From: CAVTBT01 sp963733065
GTDB lineage: Bacteria > Actinomycetota > Thermoleophilia > Gaiellales > Gaiellaceae
Length of the DNA: 64,000 bases
Assembly: GCA_963733065.1 (NCBI GenBank)
Contig: CAVTBT010000007.1
Coordinates: 124,001-188,000, forward strand
Direction: 5' to 3'
The notes under the pieces are model-generated. The model was given only the letters and a program-made list of their open reading frames with translations, was not told where the DNA came from and ran no database searches. Numbering within the stretch: the stretch's first letter is position 1; each line of letters begins with the position of its first letter. The translations under genes and the position numbers were made by a program. Of this stretch, positions 48,873 through 57,335 are shown in pieces.

Positions 48873-48932
48873 GTGGAGGAGTCTCCACGAAGTCGACACA
48901 GAGGCGTTTCACACCCGTGCGCTCGCTCCGCC

Positions 48933-48938
48933 TAGCGT
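48933..48938 (+). promoter_or_regulatory. -10 TAGCGT of comM-dprA (leaderless)
   Basis: TAGCGT ends 6 nt before GTG 48945. Confidence 0.55.
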
Positions 48939-48944
48939 CGAAGC

Positions 48945-50411
48945 GTGCTCGCGCGCGCCGTCACGCACGCTCTGGTCGGTCTCGAGCCTCGCCGAGTCGA
49001 GGTGGAGGCGCACGTCGACGGCGGCCTGCCCAGCTTCACCATCGTCGGCCTCGCCGATCGAGCCTGTCAGGAGGCGAAGCACCGCGTCCGGTCTGGTGTG
49101 AGCTCGGCCTCGCTCGAATGGCCGGGAACACGCCGCATCACCGTCAACCTCGCGCCGGCCGCGCTACGCAAGGAGGGATCGGCGTTCGACCTCTCGATCG
49201 CGCTTGCCGTGCTGGCGGCGACGAGGCAGGTGCCGCTCGAACGGCTCGCTCTCCATGCCGCGGTCGGCGAGTTGGCGCTCGACGGCCGAATCCGTCCCGT
49301 CGGCGGCACGCTGGCGATCGCCGAGGGGGCTCGCCGCTCGGGGTTGCCCAGCCTCCTGTGTGCGGCCGAGTCGGCTCGCGAGGCAGCGCTCGCCGGGATC
49401 GAAGCGGTCCCGGTGCGCCATCTCGCGGAAGCGGTTGCCTACCTCCGGGGAGAGATCGAACCGCCCGTCGTGCCGGTGGATGGAAACGGCGCGGGGCGCT
49501 CGCCTCCTGCGTCTCCCGACCTCGCCGAGGTTCGCGGCCAGGAGCGTGCGCGACGCGCGCTCGAGATCGCAGCCGCCGGCAGTCACAACCTCCTGCTCGC
49601 CGGCCCGCCGGGCACCGGGAAGACGATGCTCGCGCGGCGTCTGGCGGGGATCCTGCCTCCGCTCAGCGCCGACGGTGCGCTCGAGGTCACGCGCATCCAC
49701 TCAGTGGCCGGGACACTGCCCGCACACGAGCCGTTGGTCGAGCGCCCGCCGTTTCGTGCGCCGCATCACTCCGCGTCAGCAGCCGCGGTCGTCGGCGGCG
49801 GCCCGGGTCCGCGTCCCGGGGAGGTGAGCCTCGCCCATCGGGGCGTGTTGCTGCTCGACGAGTTGCCGGAGTTCCAACGGCCGGTGCTCGAATCCCTGAG
49901 GCAGCCGCTCGAGGACGGCGTCGTGGCGATTGCGCGCGTCGGAGGCCAGGCGATCTTTCCCGCGAGCTTCCAGCTGGTGGCGACGATGAATCTCTGCCCG
50001 TGCGGAGGGCGCGGCGACCCTGCTGCTGAGTGCTCGTGCTCCGCGCAGCGACTGGCCTCGTTCCGCGCCAAGCTGTCGCGCGCCCTCCTCGACCGGTTTG
50101 ACCTAGTCGTGACGGTGCCTCGCGCACGCGCCGCAGAGCTCTCGGTGGCGGCCGGCGAGGGGTCTGCCGGCGTGCTCGAAAGGGTGCTCACGGCGCAGGC
50201 ACGCCTCGATGCAGCAGCCCCCCATCGAGAGGCCGCAGCGTCGGAGCTCCTCGATCGCGCGGTCGAACGGCTTCCGCTGTCGGGGCGAGGTCGTTCGCGG
50301 GTTGCTCGCGTTGCGCGGAGCATCGCGGCGCTCGCCGGCTCCGATGCCGTGCTGGCGGAGCATGTCGCGGAGGCGCTCGCCTATCGATCGCCACGGGAGC
50401 TGTCGACATGA
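48945..50411 (+). CDS. comM: ComM/YifB family AAA ATPase (Mg-chelatase-like)
   Basis: A 488-residue protein. Residues about 1-165 are the Lon-like N-domain (RRVEVEAHVDGGLPSFTIVGLAD, RITVNLAPAALRKEGSAFDL). The AAA core has Walker A GPPGTGKTMLARRLAGILPPL near 219-230, FRAPHHSASAAAVVGGG, RGVLLLDELPEFQ (Walker B) and a Cys cluster CPCGGRGDPAAECSCS. A C-terminal helical domain follows. ComM is a branch-migration helicase for integrating transforming DNA. GTG 48945 has TAGCGT 6 nt upstream, and dprA overlaps by 4 nt. Confidence 0.95.
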   Translation: MLARAVTHALVGLEPRRVEVEAHVDGGLPSFTIVGLADRACQEAKHRVRSGVSSASLEWPGTRRITVNLAPAALRKEGSAFDLSIALAVLAATRQVPLERLALHAAVGELALDGRIRPVGGTLAIAEGARRSGLPSLLCAAESAREAALAGIEAVPVRHLAEAVAYLRGEIEPPVVPVDGNGAGRSPPASPDLAEVRGQERARRALEIAAAGSHNLLLAGPPGTGKTMLARRLAGILPPLSADGALEVTRIHSVAGTLPAHEPLVERPPFRAPHHSASAAAVVGGGPGPRPGEVSLAHRGVLLLDELPEFQRPVLESLRQPLEDGVVAIARVGGQAIFPASFQLVATMNLCPCGGRGDPAAECSCSAQRLASFRAKLSRALLDRFDLVVTVPRARAAELSVAAGEGSAGVLERVLTAQARLDAAAPHREAAASELLDRAVERLPLSGRGRSRVARVARSIAALAGSDAVLAEHVAEALAYRSPRELST

Positions 50412-51397
50412 GCGAGCTCGCGATCGCGACCTACGCTGCCGTCACTGGCTCGCACGTCCTGGAGCGGCCGGCGAGCGCGCGCTTCCGGACTTTTCTGCGG
50501 GGCTTCGACGAGCGGCACGAGCGGGCGCAGCTCGCCGCGGCGGGTCTGCGCTTCGTGGGGCGCTCGGAGCCCGCCTTTCCACAGCTGCTCCGCGCGATCC
50601 ACGATCCACCGCCGGGTCTCTACGTGCGCGGCGATGCGCCACTCGACGTGCTTGCTCGGCCGGCGGTGGCGATCGTCGGCGCACGCGCGTGCTCTCCGTA
50701 TGGCCGCCATGTCGCTCGCATGCTCGGCCGGGAGCTGGCCGGAGCGGGCCTCGTGGTGGTCAGCGGGATGGCACGCGGCATCGACGGTGAGGCGCACCGC
50801 GGCGCCCTCCAGGCGGGCGGAATCACCCTCGCCGTCCTCGGCTGCGGTGTCGACCGTGACTATCCGGCTGCCCACGCGGAGCTGGCGGCGCGGCTCGTCG
50901 CCGGAGGCGGTCTGGCGGTGGCCGAATACGCCCCTGGCGTGGAGCCGGCGCCTTGGCGATTCCCTGCCCGCAACCGCATCGTCGCCGGACTGTGCGGGGC
51001 GACAGTGGTCGTAGAGGCCCGCGAGCGGAGCGGGGCGCTCATTACCGCCGACTTTGCCCTGGAGGAGGGCCGGGAGGTCTTTGCGGTGCCCGGGGAGATC
51101 ACGTCGGCGCTCTCGGCAGGGTCGAATGCACTCCTCCGTCTCGGCGCCACACCGCTCCTGTCGGTAGAGGACGTGCTGGTGACGTTCGGCCTCGAACGGC
51201 TCGAGCCTCGTCTCGCCCTCGACCTCTCTGCCGACGCGGTCCGGGCGCTCGCGACCATCTCGACCGCACCGGCCGGAGCGGACGAGCTCGCGCGCGGCAG
51301 CGGCCTCGACGCCGCGCGGCTGGCGGCCGCGCTCAGCGAGCTCGAGCTCGCCGGCCTCGTCTCGGTTGACGAGGGGGTGTATCGCGCCCGTGGCTAG
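50408..51397 (+). CDS. dprA: DNA-processing protein DprA
   Basis: A 329-residue protein. The Rossmann-like core has AIVGARACSPYGRHVARML, VSGMARGIDGEAHRGAL, VLGCGVDRDYP, FPARNRIVAGLCGATVVVEA and SGALITADFALEEGREVFAVPG. A C-terminal winged helix (about 265-329) follows. DprA loads RecA on incoming single strands during natural transformation. ATG 50408 overlaps comM (ATGA), the standard pair. Confidence 0.95.
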   Translation: MSELAIATYAAVTGSHVLERPASARFRTFLRGFDERHERAQLAAAGLRFVGRSEPAFPQLLRAIHDPPPGLYVRGDAPLDVLARPAVAIVGARACSPYGRHVARMLGRELAGAGLVVVSGMARGIDGEAHRGALQAGGITLAVLGCGVDRDYPAAHAELAARLVAGGGLAVAEYAPGVEPAPWRFPARNRIVAGLCGATVVVEARERSGALITADFALEEGREVFAVPGEITSALSAGSNALLRLGATPLLSVEDVLVTFGLERLEPRLALDLSADAVRALATISTAPAGADELARGSGLDAARLAAALSELELAGLVSVDEGVYRARG

Positions 51398-51406
51398 AGC
51401 CGCTGC

Positions 51407-52021
51407 GTGGCGTCGTTCTGGCTCGACGAATCTCGCGCGCGCCCCTCCGTGCAGCTCGACGGCCCGCCCGACGTGATCGTGGTGGGCGGCGGCGTCACCG
51501 GTTGCTCGTGTGCGCTGGCGCAGGCGACTCGTGGTCTTCGTGTTCGGCTGCACGAAGCGCGCGAAGTCGCCGGCGGCGCGAGCGGCCGCAACGGCGGGTT
51601 CGCGCTGCGGGGAGGCGCGATGCCGTACGACGACGCCGTTCGCGACCACGGGCACGACGAGGCTCGGGCGCTCTGGCGCCTGAGGGAGCGGGCACTCGAC
51701 ACAATCGAGAGCCTGGCCGGCGACGCGCTGCGCCGAGTCGGCAGCCTGCACCTGGCAGTCGACGCGGCGGTGCTGGAGGAGCCCCGGGCGAGGCCGATGC
51801 GCTCGCCGCGGACGGCTTTGAGCTCGAGTGGCTCGGCGAGCTGCCAGGACCGCTTCGCGGGCAGTTCGCGCGGTGGCTTTTGTCATCCACGAGACGGAGC
51901 GCTTCACCCGGCCCGTTGGCGCGGGTCTGCATGCGGCCAGCTCGTGGGCCGTGCGATTGCCGGCGCGGACGTCCCGGAGCTCCGGCTGTTCGAGCATTCG
52001 CGGCTGCTCGCGCCCGCCTAG
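51407..52021 (+). pseudogene. FAD-dependent oxidoreductase (DadA/GlpD-like), truncated and frame-broken
   Basis: The N-terminus has VIVVGGGVTGCSCALAQATRG (FAD dinucleotide-binding loop), ARE-VAGGASGRNGGFALRGG and LHLAVDAAV. Around 51775-51860 the family sequence continues in another frame (ADALAADGFELEWLGELPGPL), then returns (GGFCHPRDGALHPARW) and blurs again. The frame stops at 52021, directly against the convergent cyclodeaminase-type gene. The C-terminal half (about 230 residues) including the second FAD and substrate region is missing. It is a remnant, unless the assembly has lost DNA here. Confidence 0.75.
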
Positions 52022-52959
52022 AGCTCGAGCCGGGGCAGATCGAGCTCGCCGACCGCGTCGAGCGCGGTCCGCGCGATCGCGAGGTCCTGGATGGCGAGTC
52101 CCGTGGAGTCGAAGAGGGTCACATCGTCAGCTGATCGGCGTCCGGGGGCCTGTCCGGTCAGCACGAGGCCGAGCTCGGTGACGTCCTCTCGCTGCACGGT
52201 GTCGGACGCGACGGCCGCTGCCAGCTCGCCGCCGTGGCTGGCCTGCTCCCACTCGTCGCAGAAGAGGCGGCTGCGGGCGAGCTCCTCGACCGCGATCTCG
52301 GCCTTGCCGGGGCCGTCCGCGCCCATGAGCGACACGTGCTGGCCGGCTCGCAGCGATCCGGGGCCGAACAGCACCTCGCGACCGGGTGTGACGGTCACGA
52401 CGACGTCGGCTGCCAGCGCAGCGTCGCGATCTGGCGCAACGCGTCCTCCGACCTCGTCCGCGACCGCTGCGGCGCGGCCCGCGTCGACGTCCCAGACCGT
52501 GACGCTGCGGCCCAGCGCAGCACAGGTGCGTGCCGCCGCTGCGCCGTTCACTCCTGCTCCGACGACCGCCGTCCCGCCCGCGTCCTCCCGGCCGAGGGCG
52601 TCCGCCGCGATCACGGCCGCCGCGCCGGTCCGGAGTGCGGTGACGGCGCCCGCATCGAGCACGGCCGCGAGCATGCCCGTTTCCGCGTCGGAGAGCAGTA
52701 CGAGCCCGGTGACGGTCGGCAGCCCTCGGCCCGGGTTGCCAGGGAACGACGTCACCCATTTCAGAAGCGCGTAGCCGCCGCCGAGCGCAGGCATGGCGCG
52801 GAAGTCGCCGGCCGGGTAGTTCGGCACGTAGAGCTTCGGCTGCATCGTCCATTCGCCGCGCGCATGCGCCACGAAGGCATCCCGTACGGCGTGGTACGCG
52901 TCGGCCGGCGAGACCGCTCGCAGCACGTCGCTCGCGGCGAAGAACGGGACGCCCGTCAC
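52018..52959 (-). CDS. ornithine cyclodeaminase / alanine dehydrogenase (Mu-crystallin) family protein
   Basis: A 313-residue protein. The NAD-binding motif GAGVNGAAAARTCAALG lies near 133-149. Substrate-region motifs are LKWVTSFPGN (Lys67), LSDAETGMLAAVLDAGAVTALRTGAAA and LMGADGPGKAEIAVEEL. The C-terminus has DVTLFDSTGLAIQDLAIA. It is likely a reductive aminase or dehydrogenase such as archaeal-type alanine dehydrogenase; the substrate is not certain. GTG 52959 overlaps the pntB stop (GTGA), so it is the last gene of the transhydrogenase operon. Confidence 0.85.
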   Translation of the reverse strand: MTGVPFFAASDVLRAVSPADAYHAVRDAFVAHARGEWTMQPKLYVPNYPAGDFRAMPALGGGYALLKWVTSFPGNPGRGLPTVTGLVLLSDAETGMLAAVLDAGAVTALRTGAAAVIAADALGREDAGGTAVVGAGVNGAAAARTCAALGRSVTVWDVDAGRAAAVADEVGGRVAPDRDAALAADVVVTVTPGREVLFGPGSLRAGQHVSLMGADGPGKAEIAVEELARSRLFCDEWEQASHGGELAAAVASDTVQREDVTELGLVLTGQAPGRRSADDVTLFDSTGLAIQDLAIARTALDAVGELDLPRLEL

Positions 52960-54347
52960 GCCGACTTGACGGCGGCCGCGATCGCCTCGAGCGCATGCTT
53001 GGCGTCCGCGAACAACAGCGACGTGTTGTCTCCGTAGAACAGCGGATTGTCGATCCCGGCAAAGCCCGGGCTGAGGCTGCGCTTCACGACGACGACGTTT
53101 CGGGCGCGGTCGACCTCGATGATCGGCATGCCGTAGATCGGGCTGCCGGGGTCATTGAGCGCGGCGGGATTCACGACATCGTTCGCGCCGAGGATGACGG
53201 CGACGTCGGTCTGGGGCAGCTCCGGATTGATCTGCTCCATTTCGTAGAGCTGGTCGTAGGGGACATTCGCCTCTGCGAGCAGCACGTTCATATGACCGGG
53301 CATCCGCCCGGCGACCGGGTGGATGCCGTACTTGACGTCCACGCCCTTCGCCTCCAGCAAGTCGGCCAGGACGCGCACGTCGTGCTGCGCCTGCGCGACC
53401 GCGAGGCCGTAGCCCGGCACGAAGACGACGCGACGGGCGTAGGCGAGCATGATCGCGACGTCGTCCGCGGTCGTCGCGCGGACGGTCCGGCCGTCCGCGC
53501 CGGCGGTCGGCGCCGCCGCGGTGCTGACGGCGCCGAACGCTCCGAAGAGCACGTTGCCGATCGACCGGTTCATCGCCCGGCCCATGAGCAGCGTCAGCAG
53601 CGTGCCGGACGCGCCGACGAGCGCGCCGCTCACGATCAGAACGGTGCTGTGGAGCACGAAGCCCGTCGCGGACGCCGCGAGCCCCGTGCAGGCGTTCAAC
53701 AGCGAGATCACCACCGGCATGTCGGCGCCGCCGATCGGCAGGACGAACAGGACGCCGAAGGTGAGCGCGGCCAAGAGAAGAGCGACCAGCAGCACCTGTT
53801 CCTGCGGGCCGAACAGCAGGACGAGGCCGAGACCGGCGGCGACGGCCACGAGGGCGGCGTTGACGACCTGCTGTCCCGGGTAGACGATCGGCCGCCCGCT
53901 GACGAGCTCTTGCAGCTTCGCGAACGCCACGAGCGAGCCGGAGAACGAGATGGAGCCGATGAGGCCGGAGATGACGATGGAGACGGTCTCCTCCTCCGAG
54001 ACGCGGCCTGGCTCGGGTAGCAGGTTGTGGAACTCCGCGAGCGCGATCAGGGCCGCTGCACCGCCGCCGACTCCGTTGAACAGAGCCACCATCTGCGGCA
54101 TCGCCGTCATCTTCACCGTGCGGGCGCCGACGGCACCGACGGCGCCGCCGATCGCCATGCCGGCGGCGATCAGCCCGTAGCTCTCCACGCTGTCCTGCGC
54201 CAGCGTGACCACGATTGCAAGCGCCATTCCGGCCGCCCCGAGCCAGTTCCCGAACCGTGCCCGGCGCGGCGACGACAGGAAGCGCAGTGCCAGCACGAAG
54301 GTCACGATCGTGACCAGGTAGAGCAGGTCAGTCAGGTTTCTGCTCAC
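52956..54347 (-). CDS. pntB: NAD(P) transhydrogenase beta subunit
   Basis: A 463-residue membrane protein. Residues about 1-260 are TM helices (NLTDLLYLVTIVTFVLALRFL, MALAIVVTLAQ, LVLLFGPQEQVLLVALLLAALTFGVLF and others). Residues about 285-463 are the NADP-binding domain III with VFVPGYGLAVAQAQH, AGRMPGHMNVLLAEA, LGANDVVNPAA, KRSLSPGFAGIDNPLF. It couples proton flow to hydride transfer between NADH and NADP. It overlaps pntAB by 20 nt and the following gene by 4 nt. Confidence 0.95.
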   Translation of the reverse strand: MSRNLTDLLYLVTIVTFVLALRFLSSPRRARFGNWLGAAGMALAIVVTLAQDSVESYGLIAAGMAIGGAVGAVGARTVKMTAMPQMVALFNGVGGGAAALIALAEFHNLLPEPGRVSEEETVSIVISGLIGSISFSGSLVAFAKLQELVSGRPIVYPGQQVVNAALVAVAAGLGLVLLFGPQEQVLLVALLLAALTFGVLFVLPIGGADMPVVISLLNACTGLAASATGFVLHSTVLIVSGALVGASGTLLTLLMGRAMNRSIGNVLFGAFGAVSTAAAPTAGADGRTVRATTADDVAIMLAYARRVVFVPGYGLAVAQAQHDVRVLADLLEAKGVDVKYGIHPVAGRMPGHMNVLLAEANVPYDQLYEMEQINPELPQTDVAVILGANDVVNPAALNDPGSPIYGMPIIEVDRARNVVVVKRSLSPGFAGIDNPLFYGDNTSLLFADAKHALEAIAAAVKSA

Positions 54348-54636
54348 GCGGCCTCTGCTTGAACATCTCGAGCATGCGATCGGTGACGACGAACCCGCCG
54401 ACGACGTTCGCGGTCGCGAGCACGACGGCGATGAATCCGATCACCCGCGTCAGCGTGTCGGCGCCCGCGCGCCCGGCGACGAGGATCGCGCCCACGAGGA
54501 CGATGCCGTGGATGGCGTTCGTCCCCGACATGAGCGGCGTGTGCAGCATCGTCGGCACCTTCGAGATGACCTCGACGCCCAGGAAGATGGCGAGGACGAG
54601 GATCGTCACCTCGATGACGAGCGAGAGCTCGTTCAT
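54328..54636 (-). CDS. pntAB: NAD(P) transhydrogenase subunit alpha, membrane part (PntAB)
   Basis: A 102-residue protein with three TM helices (LVIEVTILVLAIFLGVEVI, AIHGIVLVGAILVAGRAG, VIGFIAVVLATANVVGGFVV). It matches the C-terminal membrane part of PntA, encoded here as a separate gene, as in Rhodospirillum. Family motifs are VPTMLHTPLMSGTNAIHGI and GGFVVTDRML. ATG 54636 overlaps pntAA (ATGA). Confidence 0.93.
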   Translation of the reverse strand: MNELSLVIEVTILVLAIFLGVEVISKVPTMLHTPLMSGTNAIHGIVLVGAILVAGRAGADTLTRVIGFIAVVLATANVVGGFVVTDRMLEMFKQRPREQKPD

Positions 54637-55727
54637 GCCGGCTGCTCCGCCCTGGTCACGCACGCGCCGACGGTGATCTCGTCCTCGAAGTCGAGCGACA
54701 GCTCGCCTCCGGGCGCAAGGTGCTGGAGCAGCGACGAGACGTTGCGCGAATAGAGCCGGCTGGCGTCGGCGGCCATGGACGACGCGAGATTCGTGAGCCC
54801 AATCACCGTCACGCCCTCCCGCCGGACGACCTCCCCCGGCACGGTGAGCTCGCAGTTGCCGCCTGCGTCGGCGGCGGCGTCCACGATCACCGACCCGGGG
54901 CGCATGCGGGCGACCGCGTCGGCCGGGATCAGCGTGGGTGCGGGCCGGCCGGGGATGAGAGCCGTCGTGATGACCGCGTCGAACTCCGGGATGCGCTCCT
55001 CGAGCGCCGCCTGCTGACGCGCCTGGTCCGGGGCCGAGAGCTCCTGCGCGTAGCCGCCCTCGGTCTCCTGTGCGCGCACGCCGAGGTCGAGGAAGGTGGC
55101 ACCGAGGCTCTCGACCTGCTCCTGGACAGCCGGCCGCACGTCGAACGCGGACACGAGCGCCCCAAGGCGGCGCGCCGTGGCGATCGCCTGGAGGCCGGCG
55201 ACCCCGGCACCCACGACGAGCACCTTTGCCGGCGCGATGGTGCCCGCGGCGGTCATCAGCATCGGAAACAGCTTCTGCAGGCCGTCGGCCGCCAGGAGCG
55301 CCGCCTTGTAACCGGCGACCGTGCTCTGCGACGACAGCGCGTCCATCGGCTGCGCGCGGGTGATGCGCGGAATCGACTCCATGGCGAAGCCGACGACGCC
55401 TCGCTGCGAGAGCCGTTCGATACCGGCCGGATCGGAGAGCGGCTCGAGAAAGCCGATCAGCACGGTCCCCGGCGGGAGCGCGGCGGCCTCCTCGGCGCTG
55501 GGCGCCCGGACGCGCACGACGCCGTCGACCCCGTCGAGGAGCGTGCCGCCCTCGACGATCGCCGCACCGGCGGCCGCGTACGCGTCGTCGAGGTAGCCGG
55601 CCGCGGCGCCCGCGCCCTGTTCGATCGCGACCTCGAACCCGTCGGACACGAGCCGCCCGACCGCGTCCGGGACCAAGGCGACCCGCTGCTCGCCCGGTGC
55701 GCGCTCCCGCGGAACCGCGATCTTCAT
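54633..55727 (-). CDS. pntAA: NAD(P) transhydrogenase subunit alpha, NAD-binding part (PntAA)
   Basis: A 364-residue soluble domain. MKIAVPRERAPGEQRVALVP is the alanine-dehydrogenase/PNT N-terminal signature, ITRAQPMDALSSQSTVAGYKA holds the conserved Gln of the hydride-transfer loop, and VVGAGVAGLQAIATARRLGA is the NAD-binding loop. The mobile loop is near YAQELSA. It forms a three-gene transhydrogenase with PntAB and PntB. A TACACT promoter lies about 100 nt upstream. Confidence 0.95.
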   Translation of the reverse strand: MKIAVPRERAPGEQRVALVPDAVGRLVSDGFEVAIEQGAGAAAGYLDDAYAAAGAAIVEGGTLLDGVDGVVRVRAPSAEEAAALPPGTVLIGFLEPLSDPAGIERLSQRGVVGFAMESIPRITRAQPMDALSSQSTVAGYKAALLAADGLQKLFPMLMTAAGTIAPAKVLVVGAGVAGLQAIATARRLGALVSAFDVRPAVQEQVESLGATFLDLGVRAQETEGGYAQELSAPDQARQQAALEERIPEFDAVITTALIPGRPAPTLIPADAVARMRPGSVIVDAAADAGGNCELTVPGEVVRREGVTVIGLTNLASSMAADASRLYSRNVSSLLQHLAPGGELSLDFEDEITVGACVTRAEQPA

Positions 55728-55827
55728 CCGCGTGACCGCCCTTCGCCGGTGGCCGGGGCGACCGGCCTCGGCCTGGCTGCTGCCGGGACCGGCGCCCGAG
55801 GAACGTGACGTGGCCCCATCCGCCGCG

Positions 55828-55833
55828 AGTGTA
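55828..55833 (-). promoter_or_regulatory. -10 TACACT of the pnt operon (long leader)
   Basis: Minus-strand TACACT lies 100 nt before ATG 55727, giving a leader of about 93 nt. The remaining intergenic stretch 55834-56012 shows no convincing gene. Confidence 0.5.
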
Positions 55834-56012
55834 GAGGCGAACCGGCGGCGTGGGGCAGGGAACGGCTCCCCTGGCGGGAATCGGCGCCAGTGGACACGCT
55901 CGCGTCACTGACTGCTGCCGTCGAGGCCCGGCATCCGCACCAACGCGGCCATTCGGCGCGCGTCAACGCCGACTGACGGCGGCGCGGGTGTCGCCGACCA
56001 TCCGGCGGCGAC

Positions 56013-56018
56013 TACGCT
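56013..56018 (+). promoter_or_regulatory. -10 TACGCT of the small membrane protein gene (leaderless)
   Basis: TACGCT ends 6 nt before ATG 56025. It supports this short gene as real. Confidence 0.5.
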
Positions 56019-56024
56019 TCGGGC

Positions 56025-56213
56025 ATGAAGTGGCTCGCGGTGGCGGTGACCGGAGCACTCGCGGTGTGCGGCGGCGCGCTCTACCTCGTCTCCAGTGCGT
56101 CCTGGGCGTGGTGGGTCGGCACTGCGCTGGTGCTGCCCTTCGCGGCGGTCGTCTACCGCCAGGCACGCGGGGCGGGCCCCACCGACGCCGACGGCGTCTG
56201 GGGACCGCCCTAG
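56025..56213 (+). CDS. small two-helix membrane protein
   Basis: A 62-residue protein. Two hydrophobic helices lie at about 3-22 (WLAVAVTGALAVCGGALYLV) and 28-44 (WWVGTALVLPFAAVVYR), followed by a short polar tail ending in Pro. No family is recognised. A leaderless-type promoter 6 nt upstream and the hydrophobic pattern argue for a real gene. It converges with the dehydrogenase gene at 56221. Confidence 0.6.
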   Translation: MKWLAVAVTGALAVCGGALYLVSSASWAWWVGTALVLPFAAVVYRQARGAGPTDADGVWGPP

Positions 56214-56220
56214 CACCACC

Positions 56221-57291
56221 TCAGAGCGCCGCCCAGACCTCCAGCTTCGTCCTCGTTCGCCGGACGACCTCGTCGACGAACTCGGTCGTGCCCGAGTGTC
56301 CGCCCAGATCGGCGGTACGAACGCCCTCGGAGACCGCTTCCAGACAGGCCTCCCGGATGGCCCGGCCGGCCGTCTGCGCGTCGCCGTCCGCGTGGCCGAG
56401 CAGGGCGGCGCCGGCGAGGATCATCGCCATCGGATTCGCGACGTTCTTGCCCTGCAGCGACGGCGCCGTGCCGTGGGCGGCCTCCGCCATCAGCGCACGC
56501 GGCACGTAGTCGTCGTCGAAAGCGACGAGCAGCGACTCGGAGCCTGCGATCGAGCCGAACAGCGGCAGCACCAGGTCGGAGAGGATGTCGCCGTCGCGGT
56601 TCAGCGCCGGGATGACGAGCGGCGCGCCGGTCGAGGAGATCAGCAGCGCGAACGTCGCGTCGATCAACTGCGGCTCGTATGGCACGTCCGGATGGCGCTC
56701 GGCCGCGGCGTCCATCTCCTCCTTCAGCATCCCCTCGTAGGTGGGGCTGACGGTGTACTTGGGACCTCCGAACACCTTCGCGCCCGTGCGATCGGCCTGG
56801 CGGAACGCGAACTCGGCCACCGAGCGGCAGATGCGGCGCTCGATCCGCTCCGTGCGGTAGGCGACCTCGTCCTCGCCTTCGCCTTCTCGCCATTCCTTCG
56901 CGCCGTAGGCGTCGCCCACGGCCATCCGGACGACCGAGATCGGCGCGTGGACGCCGCCGAGCGGCACGACGCCCGGGATGCGGCGCCCGGTGCGCACGAT
57001 CACCCGGCCGCCGATCTCCTCGCGCAGGATCCGGTTCGGCGAGCCGACGTCGTCCCGCGCCTCGGGCGTCACCGTCGCCGCTTTCAGGCCGAGCCCGTGC
57101 TCGCGAATCGCGGCGGCCGCCTCGTGCACGACGCCGTTCCCGGTCTCACGGCGGCGCTCGAGCGAGAGGTCGTAGCGCGGAAAGTCGAGCTCGAAGCCGA
57201 CGACGTCGGGCGCGAGCACGCGCAGCGCCTCGTCGAGCAGCTCCTGGCCGGTTTCGTCCCCCTCGAGGACGACGATCGTACGCGCATCCAT
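56221..57291 (-). CDS. isocitrate/isopropylmalate dehydrogenase family protein (isocitrate-dehydrogenase-like)
   Basis: A 356-residue beta-decarboxylating dehydrogenase. LEGDETGQELLDEALRVL is the N-terminal strand. LKAATVTPE and GSPNRILREEIGGRV resemble the K-C-A-T-I-T-P-D and S-P-N-G-T-I-R-N-x-x-G-G substrate loops of type II isocitrate dehydrogenase. Late motifs are NRDGDILSDLVLPLFGSIAGS and EAAHGTAPSLQGKNVANPMAM. It most likely oxidises isocitrate, but isopropylmalate or homoisocitrate cannot be excluded. ATG 57291 is fixed by TACAAT ending 9 nt upstream. Confidence 0.8.
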   Translation of the reverse strand: MDARTIVVLEGDETGQELLDEALRVLAPDVVGFELDFPRYDLSLERRRETGNGVVHEAAAAIREHGLGLKAATVTPEARDDVGSPNRILREEIGGRVIVRTGRRIPGVVPLGGVHAPISVVRMAVGDAYGAKEWREGEGEDEVAYRTERIERRICRSVAEFAFRQADRTGAKVFGGPKYTVSPTYEGMLKEEMDAAAERHPDVPYEPQLIDATFALLISSTGAPLVIPALNRDGDILSDLVLPLFGSIAGSESLLVAFDDDYVPRALMAEAAHGTAPSLQGKNVANPMAMILAGAALLGHADGDAQTAGRAIREACLEAVSEGVRTADLGGHSGTTEFVDEVVRRTRTKLEVWAAL

Positions 57292-57300
57292 CGGCGGCGG

Positions 57301-57306
57301 ATTGTA
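57301..57306 (-). promoter_or_regulatory. -10 TACAAT of the dehydrogenase gene (leaderless)
   Basis: Minus-strand TACAAT, close to the ideal TATAAT, ends 9 nt before ATG 57291. Confidence 0.65.
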
Positions 57307-57335
57307 CTCGGGGCTCTCGGGACATATTCCGCGCA

